Source of the DNA: Sporomusa sphaeroides DSM 2875
GTDB lineage: Bacteria > Bacillota > Negativicutes > Sporomusales > Sporomusaceae
Reading direction: 5' to 3'
Length of the DNA stretch: 64,000 bases
NCBI RefSeq assembly: GCF_001941975.2
Contig: NZ_CP146991.1
Coordinates: 3,035,001-3,099,000, forward strand
Part shown: positions 18,113-26,122 of the stretch, piece after piece
How the letters are laid out: every line of letters starts with the position of its first letter
Numbering within the stretch: the stretch's first letter is position 1
The notes under the pieces: model-generated
What the model was told of the DNA's origin: nothing
What the model saw: only the letters and a program-made list of their open reading frames with translations
Database searches by the model: none
Program-made: the position numbers and the translations under genes

Positions 18113-18792
18113 GTAACCAGCCTCCGCTCTACCCGGCCTGGGCGGTATGTAACCGCAAACACTGCGGCAAACTGCCGGGCCAGGCAGGCCGCTACTTCCT
18201 CCAGGCCGGCCTCAATGCCCAGGCCGTGCAGTGACACAACCGGCCTGTCGGTAATGCCGCAGGGATTAATCAGGCCAAAATACCGCATATCCGGGTTAAC
18301 GTTGAGCGCAAAACCGTGCATCGACACCCAGCTGCGGGCGCCAATCCCGATGGCGGCAATCTTGCCGGCCGCCGTCCACACTCCTGTCAGTCCCGGCTCC
18401 CGGTAGCCTTTCAGACCATAACAGGCCAGCGTTTTGATAATGACTTCCTCCAACAGCCGGATGTAGCGGTGCAGGTCCTGCCCGTAGCCCTTCAAATCCA
18501 GAATGGGATAGCCCACGATTTGCCCCGGCCCATGGTAGGTGACGTCACCGCCCCGGTCGACTTCAATGACTTTTACCCCCTGTTCCAGCAGCGTTTTTCC
18601 TGACGCCAGGATATTGCGCTCACTGCCGGCCCTGCCGACAGTAATGGTATGATTATGCTCCACCAGAATGAGCGTGTCGCAGGTATCGCCACGGCGGCGG
18701 GCGGCGGCTGTCTCCTGCTGTATTTTCCAGGTATCTTCATACTCCAGCCGCCCCAGGGTTAGCAGACTGCATATTTTTTTTGGCTTCTTCAT
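18109..18792 (-). CDS. lipB: Lipoyl(octanoyl) transferase
   Basis: Transfers octanoate from octanoyl-ACP to lipoyl domains, the first step of lipoyl synthesis. The 227-aa length is normal. The family signature GGDVTYHGPGQIVGYPI, the catalytic Lys in GKIAAIGIG and the catalytic Cys in LINPCGI are all present. The open frame continues to 18885, but the MKKPKK start at 18792 follows AGGGAG and avoids overlap with the DUF6506 gene. Member of the long aco-lipoyl operon with lipA two genes upstream. Confidence 0.92.
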   Translation of the reverse strand: MKKPKKICSLLTLGRLEYEDTWKIQQETAAARRRGDTCDTLILVEHNHTITVGRAGSERNILASGKTLLEQGVKVIEVDRGGDVTYHGPGQIVGYPILDLKGYGQDLHRYIRLLEEVIIKTLACYGLKGYREPGLTGVWTAAGKIAAIGIGARSWVSMHGFALNVNPDMRYFGLINPCGITDRPVVSLHGLGIEAGLEEVAACLARQFAAVFAVTYRPGRVERRLVT

Positions 18793-18805
18793 ATCTCCCT
18801 GACAT

Positions 18806-19117
18806 TTATGCCTGTCGCTGAAAGAGGTCGTCACCGCTCTTGCCTTCCAGTCCGGGATGATTGTCAAACCGCACCACCCCGACAACGGCTTTGCCGTTTA
18901 CTGCCTGCTTAATGGCCGCCACACCTTCACTGCCAAAACCGCCGCATAACTCAATGGCGGCAATGCCCTGCCCGCTGAGCTCCCGGGCGGCCGTCACCGC
19001 GGCCTGATAGTTGCTGACTCCCACCACAGTCAATTCCACCGCCGGTGTTGCCACCACGGCCCGGTGGATTTGGTTGTCGGCGGCCGGTGCCACAAAAATA
19101 AAGGCTGCTTTCAGCAT
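18806..19117 (-). CDS. DUF6506 family protein
   Basis: Small protein of 103 aa matching the DUF6506 pattern (MLKAAFIFVAP at the start, ELTVVGVSNY, ELCGGFG, VGVVRFDNHPG). Function is unknown. The GGAGGGTATATC site precedes the ATG. It lies between lipA and lipB in the operon, so a link to lipoyl metabolism or acetoin catabolism is possible but unproven. Confidence 0.8.
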   Translation of the reverse strand: MLKAAFIFVAPAADNQIHRAVVATPAVELTVVGVSNYQAAVTAARELSGQGIAAIELCGGFGSEGVAAIKQAVNGKAVVGVVRFDNHPGLEGKSGDDLFQRQA

Positions 19118-19148
19118 GATATACCCTCCCTATGTATAGTTTTGCCGG

Positions 19149-20012
19149 TTACCTGTGAGCCAATTGGGCAAAGGTAACCCCTGCATGATAGGAACTGCGG
19201 ACCATGGGTCCGGCATTAACATGAAAGAACCCGATCGCAAACGCCTCTTCTTTAAGCCACTCGAAAACCTGGGGATGCACATACTCGACAATCGGCAGAT
19301 GGGCCGGCGACGGACTGAGGTATTGCCCAAGGGTCAGCATTTGACAACCGGCGCGGTGCAGGTCTTTCATGACGCCAATGACTTCATCCACTGTTTCCCC
19401 CAACCCCAGCATCAAACCCGATTTAGCGATTGTTTTCACACCAGACTCACGCACCCGGCTGATAAGCTTCAGGGACCTGGCATAGACAGCCTGCGGCCTG
19501 ACAGCAGGATACAGTCTGGGTACTGTTTCGGTATTATGATTTACTATATCAGGCTGAGCCGCCAATACTTTGTTGACAGCCTTCTTATTGCCTTTAAAAT
19601 CGGGAATTAGCACCTCAATAGTGGCCTCCGGCAATTCTTCTCTGACGGCGCGGATGGTGGCGGCAAAATGTCCGGCGCCGCCATCAGGCAAATCATCTCT
19701 GGTAACCGAGGTAACCACAACATGCTCCAAACCCAGCTGCCTGGCTGTTGCTGCCACCATATACGGCTCATCGGCGTCAACCTGCTCGGGAACATCATGG
19801 GTTACCGCACAGAAGCGGCAATTGCGGGTGCAGTTTTTCCCCAAAATCATAAAGGTGCACGTTTTATTGCCAAAACACTCGCCAATATTGGGACAATCGG
19901 CGCTCTCACATACGGTATGCAGCCGCCCCTGGCTGAGCAGCTGCTGCATACCGGCGAGCGCCTGTTCGTCAGGGGCAGGAACTGTTAACCATTCCGGTCT
20001 GTCTCGAACCAT
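19149..20012 (-). CDS. lipA: Lipoyl synthase (radical SAM)
   Basis: Inserts two sulfurs into protein-bound octanoyl groups. The auxiliary-cluster motif CESADCPNIGEC, the radical SAM motif CTRNCRFC and the C-terminal RSSYHAG Ser ligand are all present, so the enzyme looks complete. The frame is open to an ATG at 20045 overlapping the preceding stop; the ATG at 20012 has GGGAG ten bases upstream and gives 287 aa, so it is preferred. Lies directly behind the AhpD-like gene. Confidence 0.93.
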   Translation of the reverse strand: MVRDRPEWLTVPAPDEQALAGMQQLLSQGRLHTVCESADCPNIGECFGNKTCTFMILGKNCTRNCRFCAVTHDVPEQVDADEPYMVAATARQLGLEHVVVTSVTRDDLPDGGAGHFAATIRAVREELPEATIEVLIPDFKGNKKAVNKVLAAQPDIVNHNTETVPRLYPAVRPQAVYARSLKLISRVRESGVKTIAKSGLMLGLGETVDEVIGVMKDLHRAGCQMLTLGQYLSPSPAHLPIVEYVHPQVFEWLKEEAFAIGFFHVNAGPMVRSSYHAGVTFAQLAHR

Positions 20013-20031
20013 GACAGCAAAGCTCCCTTTG

Positions 20032-20373
20032 TTATTCAAAAGCATCCAGCGCCTTCAGCACGCTGGTAGCTACATACGCCATAGCCGGCGACCCGCCGAA
20101 AGCTACCGCGACAGCGGCTGCTTCTAGAATTTCTTCCCGGGTTGCGCCCTCTGCCAGCGCCTGTTTGATATGAAGATTAATGCAGTATTCGCACCGTACG
20201 GCCACCGCAATGCCGATACCGATAAGTTCTTTGTGCTTGCGCTCCAGTTCGCCTTCCACATAGGCCGCCTGGTCCATCTGTATAAACGCGGCGGTCAACT
20301 CCGGGCTTTCGCTTTGCAAAGCGCCGATTCCAGTCTGTAACTCACTGACTAATTCCATAGGATCGTTTGCCAT
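20032..20373 (-). CDS. AhpD-like carboxymuconolactone decarboxylase family protein
   Basis: 113-aa AhpD/CMD-family protein with the redox Cys pair CEYC followed by INLHIKQAL, the usual AhpD active-site helix. The start MANDPMEL at 20373 has an AGAGGG site; a longer frame would overlap acoC. In mycobacteria AhpD takes electrons from lipoylated E2. Placement directly after acoC and before lipA suggests a similar dithiol exchange with the E2 lipoyl arm here, which is inference. Confidence 0.85.
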   Translation of the reverse strand: MANDPMELVSELQTGIGALQSESPELTAAFIQMDQAAYVEGELERKHKELIGIGIAVAVRCEYCINLHIKQALAEGATREEILEAAAVAVAFGGSPAMAYVATSVLKALDAFE

Positions 20374-20410
20374 AATCCATTCCCTCTTTCCTTTTTTAAA
20401 TGATAAATTC

Positions 20411-21598
20411 TCAGATAAAAATCTTATGCGGCTGTTCAATCAGCTTGAGCAAGGTGCTGAGGAATGCTGCGGCCGGCGCGCCGTCAATTACCCGGTGGTC
20501 GAAGGCCAGCGACAGGGCCAGCATGGGCCGGATAACGATTTGGCCGCCGATGACAACCGGTTTTTCCACTGTCCGGCCAACCCCCAGAATGGCCGACTCC
20601 GGCTGGTTGATAATCGGGGTAAAATAATCCACCGAGCCGTAACCGCCCAGATTGGTGACCGTAAAGGTGCCACCGTTCATTTCGTCAGGCTCCAGTTTAT
20701 TTTTCTTAGCCCGTTTGGCAAAATCTTTAACTTCCTTACTTACTTCAGCCAGCGCTTTCTGATTGGCCTGTTTGACAACCGGGACCACCAGCCCCTCCGG
20801 CAGGGCAATAGCCACACCGATGTTGATCTCGGACAGCACCTTTATCTCTTCATCACCACACAAAGTGGTGTTAATCCGGGGATGGCGTTCCAGAGCTCTG
20901 GCCACGGCCTTGACCAAAATGTCGGTTACCGAGATTTTTTCCGTATCTTTGACATCGCTGTTGATTGTGGCCCGCAAAGACTGCAAGGCCGACAGATCGA
21001 CACTCACATGCTGGGTAACCTTGGGAGCTACGGCCCAGCTATTGGCCATATTATCGCCAATGGCCCGCCGCATGCCCTCGTAGGCAATGATTTCCAGGGC
21101 AGGCCGCTCATCTGCCGGTGGCTGACTCATAAACTGTTCAACATCTTCCCTGGTGATCCGTCCTTCCGGCCCGGTTCCGGCAATAAGGCTATAATCTATG
21201 CCGTTCTCTTCGGCCAGCTTACGGGCTATGGGGGAAATTTTGACCCGCCCGCCTGCCGCAACTTTAACAGCCGCCGGCTGTATAGCCGCTGCTGCCACCG
21301 GGGCGGCAGTTTTGGCGCCGCTGGCCACGGCTGCTTTGAGCAGGGCACCGATATCCTCGCCGGCCTGGCCGATGACCCCGAGCAGTCCGCCGACCGGCAG
21401 CTTGGCTTTTTTATCAGCGGCAATTTTTAGCAGTATCCCGTCCGCCGGCGCGTCCACTTTGTTGGTAATCTTATCTGTCATAATTTCCAGCAGGGCTTCG
21501 CCTTGCTTAACGGTCTCTCCCTCTTTTTTAAACCACTTGCCGACAATGCCTTCTTTCATGGATAAGCCCAGCTTGGGCATGTTAACCTGAGTTGCCAT
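20411..21598 (-). CDS. acoC: Acetoin dehydrogenase E2 (dihydrolipoyl acetyltransferase)
   Basis: Core of the acetoin dehydrogenase complex, 395 aa. The N-terminal lipoyl domain has the attachment Lys at K43 (EIMTDKITNKV), a linker rich in Ala follows, the E3-binding domain is at about 118-155 (ISPIARKLAEENGID), and the C-terminal catalytic domain carries DHRVIDG. An AAAGGAGGAAGG site precedes the ATG. It keeps a peripheral-subunit binding domain although no E3 gene is present in the window, so an E3 encoded elsewhere cannot be excluded. Confidence 0.92.
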   Translation of the reverse strand: MATQVNMPKLGLSMKEGIVGKWFKKEGETVKQGEALLEIMTDKITNKVDAPADGILLKIAADKKAKLPVGGLLGVIGQAGEDIGALLKAAVASGAKTAAPVAAAAIQPAAVKVAAGGRVKISPIARKLAEENGIDYSLIAGTGPEGRITREDVEQFMSQPPADERPALEIIAYEGMRRAIGDNMANSWAVAPKVTQHVSVDLSALQSLRATINSDVKDTEKISVTDILVKAVARALERHPRINTTLCGDEEIKVLSEINIGVAIALPEGLVVPVVKQANQKALAEVSKEVKDFAKRAKKNKLEPDEMNGGTFTVTNLGGYGSVDYFTPIINQPESAILGVGRTVEKPVVIGGQIVIRPMLALSLAFDHRVIDGAPAAAFLSTLLKLIEQPHKIFI

Positions 21599-21625
21599 TT
21601 ACCTTCCTCCTTTGGTGTAAAACCA

Positions 21626-22627
21626 CTAGTCACAAATTCTCCGGCTAAAGCCTTGGGCCACCGCCTGGTACAAGGTTTCTGCCACCTGAATGACTTTGGG
21701 ACCGTCAAAAGTCAGCTGCAGCTCTGCCGTTTCGCCTGCTCCGACCTCGACTTCCCGTTCCCCGTCCAGCGCAATTACGCAGGGCGTTGTTGCCACAGCT
21801 ATCCTCTGGCCGATAGCAATATACTCATAGCTTTGCACGGCCACCGTTTCAAGCAGGCCGGGGGCAATCGGCGCCAGTACGTGAGTCTTGCCGCCGCCCG
21901 GCGTAATGGCAACACCCCGTTCTTCCTCCGCCGTTACCGGCGCCAGGTGGCCGGCAATGGCTGAGATGCCGATGTTATGCGCCTGGCCCCGGGTAACCAC
22001 GATTTGCCTGATTCGGGCCACATCCCATACCGCCCGGGACCCAATAAACGTATCTGTCAGCACTACGGCATCAATCAGCGCGCTGTCCACCATCCGGCCA
22101 TTCTTATAAACAAGGATCTGTTTGCTGGGATTAATGGCCGGGGGGCCGCTTACCAGTCCTTTGGCGACAGCCCCGGCAGCCAGACCGGCAATCGTACCCT
22201 CGACCATGGTCGGAAACACATTATTGGTGCCGGTGGAAATGGGAAGTATGGGTACATCCCGGCAGCCCTGCGCCACCAGCCGGTTGGTGCCGTCGCCGCC
22301 CATGGTGATAATGACGTTGACACCGTCTGCCGCCATGGCGGCCGCTGCCTGCAGGCTGTCGGTCTGTGTGCCTGTAAGGCAAATATTGGCCGGGACAATC
22401 TCCAGCTGCGGCCGATGCCGCAGGCCGATGCTATTGACGGCCCGCGTAACGATGCCATGGTATTCCGGCATATACACAATCCTGTCAATACCGGCAGCCG
22501 CCAGGCTTAAAATCAGCCGGCGCACAATATTTACCTTTTCCTGGTTGTCGAATACTGTGCCGTAGGCTACCAGCCGCCTGATATCCTTGCCTGATGCCGG
22601 ATTGGCAATAATCCCTACCTGTTCCAT
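21626..22627 (-). CDS. acoX: AcoX/ATP-NAD kinase-like protein
   Basis: 333-aa protein of the AcoX / NAD kinase-like family: IIANPASGKDIRRLVAYG at the N-terminus and the diphosphate-binding GGDGTNR near residue 107. AcoX proteins are common in acetoin operons but their reaction is not settled. A GTG four codons upstream is the alternative start. Between acoB and acoC, with gaps below 40 bp. Confidence 0.87.
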   Translation of the reverse strand: MEQVGIIANPASGKDIRRLVAYGTVFDNQEKVNIVRRLILSLAAAGIDRIVYMPEYHGIVTRAVNSIGLRHRPQLEIVPANICLTGTQTDSLQAAAAMAADGVNVIITMGGDGTNRLVAQGCRDVPILPISTGTNNVFPTMVEGTIAGLAAGAVAKGLVSGPPAINPSKQILVYKNGRMVDSALIDAVVLTDTFIGSRAVWDVARIRQIVVTRGQAHNIGISAIAGHLAPVTAEEERGVAITPGGGKTHVLAPIAPGLLETVAVQSYEYIAIGQRIAVATTPCVIALDGEREVEVGAGETAELQLTFDGPKVIQVAETLYQAVAQGFSRRICD

Positions 22628-22661
22628 ACTTCCATCCACCGCCTCAGAGAATTAATCGGAA

Positions 22662-23630
22662 TTAAAACAGGCTTTTAACTGCCTGAATAATTTTTTCTTC
22701 ACTGGGTATAACAGCCTGTTCCAGTACCGGGCTGAAGGGAATACAAACATCCGGCATAGTCACCCGCTTAATGGGAGCATCCAGATAGTCCATACCTTCT
22801 TCGGCCACAATGGCGGCGATTTCCCCGCCAAAACCGCCGGTTCTCACGGCTTCGTGGACAATGACCAGTTTGTTGGTTTTGCCGACAGACTGCAGGATAG
22901 CCGCTTTATCCAGCGGCACCAGCGTACGCGGATCAAGCACCTCGGCCTGAATGCCTTCTGCTGCCAGCGCTTCGGCAGCCGCCAACGCCTTGTGTACCAT
23001 CCAGGACCAGGCAACTATGGTCACATCCGAGCCTTCCCGCTTGATGTCGGCTTTGCCCAGCGGAATAACATATTCGCCTGCCGGCACCTCGCCGCGGACG
23101 CCCATCAATTGCTTATGCTCAATATATACCACCGGATTGTCGTCACGGATGGCTGCCGCCAGCAACCCCTTGGCATCTGCCGGGGTGGAGGGCATTACCG
23201 TTTTAATACCGGGAATATGGGTAAACCAGGCTTCCATGCTCTGGGAATGCTGGGCGGCGGCAGACATGCCCGCACCGCAGGGGGTACGCAGTACCATAGG
23301 AATTTTGGCTTTGCCGCCGAACATATAGCGCATTTTGGCGGCCTGATTGAATAATTCATCCATGCAGACGCCCATGAAATCAATAAACATAATTTCCGCT
23401 ATAGGTCTTAACCCGGCGGCGGCAGCGCCAACAGCAGCACCGACAATGGCGGTCTCACTAATGGGAGTGTCTATGACCCGGCCGGGGAATTCTTCAAACA
23501 GCTTGCCGGTAACACCGAAGCAGCCGCCAAAACAACCGACATCCTCGCCCCATAAAAACACATTGGGATCACGTTGCATTTCCACCCGCATTCCGTCCCG
23601 GATGGCCTCAGCATATGTCATTTCTTTCAT
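22662..23630 (-). CDS. acoB: Acetoin dehydrogenase E1 beta subunit
   Basis: 322-aa transketolase-like beta subunit (MTYAEAIRDGM, FLWGEDVG, DTPISETAIVGAAVG) that with AcoA cleaves acetoin using thiamine diphosphate. The ATG at 23630 follows AAAGGGTG; a GTG three codons earlier is also possible. Directly downstream of acoA, as in known acetoin operons. Confidence 0.92.
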   Translation of the reverse strand: MKEMTYAEAIRDGMRVEMQRDPNVFLWGEDVGCFGGCFGVTGKLFEEFPGRVIDTPISETAIVGAAVGAAAAGLRPIAEIMFIDFMGVCMDELFNQAAKMRYMFGGKAKIPMVLRTPCGAGMSAAAQHSQSMEAWFTHIPGIKTVMPSTPADAKGLLAAAIRDDNPVVYIEHKQLMGVRGEVPAGEYVIPLGKADIKREGSDVTIVAWSWMVHKALAAAEALAAEGIQAEVLDPRTLVPLDKAAILQSVGKTNKLVIVHEAVRTGGFGGEIAAIVAEEGMDYLDAPIKRVTMPDVCIPFSPVLEQAVIPSEEKIIQAVKSLF

Positions 23631-23657
23631 TTTCTTCACCCTTTCATTGTTTACTTT

Positions 23658-24617
23658 TTATGCGTAGACGTCTGTTAAAGCATCTTCCGGACTGGGATCC
23701 GGACTGGTATTGGCAAATTCCACGGCAGCTTCAATTTGCCGATCCACTTTAGCTTTGATTTGCTCCAGTTCCTCTTGCGTAGCATATTTGAGCTCTGTCA
23801 GTTTCCGGGCAAAGCGGGGAATCGGATCTTTTTGCAGCCATTCCGCTTGTTCGTCCGAATCTTTATATGTGCCAGGGTCGCCTTCGAAATGGCCGCGCCA
23901 CCGCCAGGTTTTGCATTCAATCAGGCTGGGCCCCTCGCCCCTTCTCGCCCGGGCAATAGCCTCGGCGGCCGCCTCGGTAACAGCCATAACATCATTACCG
24001 TCCACTACGACACCGGGAATACCATAGGCGCCGGCCCGGTCGGCAACATCATTAACCACCATGTGATTACGCTGGCAGTTGGAAATGCCGTATAGATTAT
24101 TTTCACATACATACACTACCGGCAGTTGCCAGATGGAAGCCATGTTGATGGATTCATGCAGAGTGCCGCGGTTGGAAGCGCCGTCGCCGAAGAAGCATAC
24201 TACCACCGCATCACTTTTCTTATATTTGCAGGCAAAAGCCGCACCGGCGGCAATTGGCTGGCCGGCGCCAACAATGCCGTTAGCGCCCAAAATGCCTAAA
24301 TCAACATCGGCAATGTGCATGGAGCCGCCTTTGCCTTTGCAATAACCGGTTGCTTTACCAAACAACTCGGCCATCATCAAATCGACCTTGCCGCCTTTGG
24401 CAAGCAAATGTCCATGTCCCCGGTGCGTGCTGGTGATGAAATCCTTATCTGCCAAATTAGCGCATACGCCGGTAGCCACCGCTTCCTCACCCAGATACAG
24501 GTGCACAAAGCCCGGCAGTTTGTTATCGGCAAACAAATCCACGGCTTTGCTTTCGAAAGCTCTGATGGTCAGCATCGTCTCATACATTCCGATTAGCTTC
24601 TCTTTTGAAAATTCCAT
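23658..24617 (-). CDS. acoA: Acetoin dehydrogenase E1 alpha subunit
   Basis: 319-aa thiamine diphosphate-dependent E1 alpha. The ThDP motif runs from GDGASNRGTLHESIN to the NN of CENNLYGIS, and ECKTWRWRGHFEGD is near the phosphorylation-loop region. The frame is open to 24812, but the ATG at 24617 has GGGGGGAG just upstream and matches the family's N-terminus. Pyruvate dehydrogenase is the alternative, but AcoX, AcoR and butanediol dehydrogenases nearby favour acetoin. Confidence 0.92.
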   Translation of the reverse strand: MEFSKEKLIGMYETMLTIRAFESKAVDLFADNKLPGFVHLYLGEEAVATGVCANLADKDFITSTHRGHGHLLAKGGKVDLMMAELFGKATGYCKGKGGSMHIADVDLGILGANGIVGAGQPIAAGAAFACKYKKSDAVVVCFFGDGASNRGTLHESINMASIWQLPVVYVCENNLYGISNCQRNHMVVNDVADRAGAYGIPGVVVDGNDVMAVTEAAAEAIARARRGEGPSLIECKTWRWRGHFEGDPGTYKDSDEQAEWLQKDPIPRFARKLTELKYATQEELEQIKAKVDRQIEAAVEFANTSPDPSPEDALTDVYA

Positions 24618-24663
24618 AATTCTCCCCCCATTTTCTTCTAGCCTGTACTTGCCTGTTTGACGG

Positions 24664-25026
24664 TTAGGGCACATTAACATAGACAGTGACTGCCGCGGCC
24701 ACGGCAACAATGGTGTCGCCTTCCCCCAAGGCCGCCAGGTGCAGCCCCTGCACGTCCAGCCCTCCTGCAACCGCTTCCACCGTAACTGAACCAAACGGGA
24801 CCACACTCTCAACTTCAGCCAAATTCAATTGCTCCGGATACGGTGAGCCCAGCCGGATTTGCACCTGCATCTGGTTGGGATCACGAATGCCCAGGATATC
24901 AAACAAACCGCATAAGCAGCAGCGGGATATCGCATCTTTTACTGCGCGCTGCGCCGCTTTGGTCACATTGCCGCCATGCAGGTCGGCGCCAAATCCCAGC
25001 TCAACAATATAACGCTTATACGCCAT
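24664..25026 (-). CDS. Lin0512 family protein
   Basis: 120-aa protein matching the Lin0512 family (RYIVELGFGADLHGGNVTKA, then KDAISRCCLCGL). Function is unknown. The start at 25026 is set by the excellent GGGAGGTGA site. It is the first gene after the second sigma54 promoter, about 46 bases from the predicted transcription start, so it belongs to the acetoin regulon. Confidence 0.83.
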   Translation of the reverse strand: MAYKRYIVELGFGADLHGGNVTKAAQRAVKDAISRCCLCGLFDILGIRDPNQMQVQIRLGSPYPEQLNLAEVESVVPFGSVTVEAVAGGLDVQGLHLAALGEGDTIVAVAAAVTVYVNVP

Positions 25027-25083
25027 TTCGTCACCTCCCTTCACCGCTCTGCCTCTCACTGTTTCTGTTCGCTTTATACTATT

Positions 25084-25098
25084 GCAAGCAGTATGCCA
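25084..25098 (-). promoter_or_regulatory. Sigma54 promoter P2 for acoABXC and the lipoyl genes
   Basis: Minus strand TGGCAT-ACTGC-TTGC, the -24/-12 pattern with correct spacing. Predicted start near 25072, just before the Lin0512 gene. An inverted-repeat activator site lies 109-147 bp upstream. Confidence 0.87.
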
Positions 25099-25206
25099 AA
25101 AAAACGGAAGGCAGCCTGATTTTGTCAAATAGCCAGGCTGCTCCCGGTTTTTCACCTTGCCCAGAGCGGTAATACGCTTGTATGTTGTAGTGTTCATGGT
25201 GTCCGA

Positions 25207-25245
25207 GTGTAGCGTGGGTAGCAGCACTGTTTTATTTCGCTACAC
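25207..25245. promoter_or_regulatory. Probable AcoR upstream activator site for P2
   Basis: GTGTAGCG (25207-25214) and CGCTACAC (25238-25245) form an inverted repeat with 23 bases between, including a CACTGT. The same half-sites occur upstream of P1 at 28542-28573. The position is typical for a sigma54 enhancer. Binding by AcoR is inferred. Confidence 0.75.
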
Positions 25246-25284
25246 TTTTGAGAAAAAGGTACAGGTCATAACCGGCAGGCAGGG

Positions 25285-26097
25285 TTATGAGCAGCCGCCG
25301 TCAACATTTAACGTTTGTCCGGTAACATGCGGACTGTCAATAAAGAATAACACCGCCTTGGCCATATCCTCCGGCGTCTGATCCACGCCCTGGGGAATCA
25401 TGGCCTGAACATTGCGCTGGTAGCTTTCCTCCTCGCTTTCCCCGGGATTGGCCCAGGCCTTGCGGAGGTTCACCCACATTTCAGTGGCGACAATACCGGG
25501 GGCAATGGCATTAACCGTAATATTATCTCTCACCAGTTCTTTGGCCAGGGCATTGGTGAAGCCGATTACGGCAAATTTGGACGCACAATAGTGAGCCAGG
25601 CCGGGATAGCCGGTTTTACCTGCTATTGAGGAAAAATTAATGATTCGCCCGCCGCCCTGCTGCTTCATCTGGGCAATGACTGCCTGGTTAGTGATGAAGG
25701 TGCCTTTGGCATTGGTGTCAACAACAGCATCCCAGTCGGCCTCGGTCAGGTCTGCCACCTGCTTGCAGGTTATCAGACCGGCGGCATTAATCAGAATATC
25801 CAGTCGCCCAAAGCGTTCCACCGTAGCCTTAACCATTTGTCCAGCATCAGCAACTTTGGTAATATTGGCTTCAACGGCAATGGCCTCAGTGCCGTTGGCC
25901 TGTAATTCGGCAGCCAGTTTTTTGGCCGCCGTATACCCGCCAATATTTTTACTGCCATATTGATTGGCTGCCGACTCAACAAAATCAGCCGCCGCTATCG
26001 CGATGTGCGCCCCTTCGCGGGCAAGAGCCTCGACAACACCTTTGCCAATGCCGGTGCCGCCTCCGGTAACCAAAGCAACTTTCCCTTTCAGCAACAT
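25285..26097 (-). CDS. SDR-family acetoin reductase / butanediol dehydrogenase
   Basis: Short-chain dehydrogenase of 270 aa: cofactor motif TGGGTGIGKG near residue 11, NAAG near 92, catalytic Ser (INFSSIAG) and YCASK. The C-terminus (TGQTLNVDGGCS) is typical of SDRs. Likely interconverts acetoin and a 2,3-butanediol stereoisomer (or diacetyl), judged from the operon. The ATG at 26097 follows AAGGAG; the GTG at 26106 is less likely. 26 bp behind the zinc dehydrogenase. Confidence 0.87.
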   Translation of the reverse strand: MLLKGKVALVTGGGTGIGKGVVEALAREGAHIAIAAADFVESAANQYGSKNIGGYTAAKKLAAELQANGTEAIAVEANITKVADAGQMVKATVERFGRLDILINAAGLITCKQVADLTEADWDAVVDTNAKGTFITNQAVIAQMKQQGGGRIINFSSIAGKTGYPGLAHYCASKFAVIGFTNALAKELVRDNITVNAIAPGIVATEMWVNLRKAWANPGESEEESYQRNVQAMIPQGVDQTPEDMAKAVLFFIDSPHVTGQTLNVDGGCS

Positions 26098-26122
26098 TGA
26101 TACCACTCCTTATAAAATTAAT

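Noticed and set aside
20426-21430. 334-codon plus-strand frame
   Set aside because: Antisense of acoC; no recognisable domain or ribosome site.
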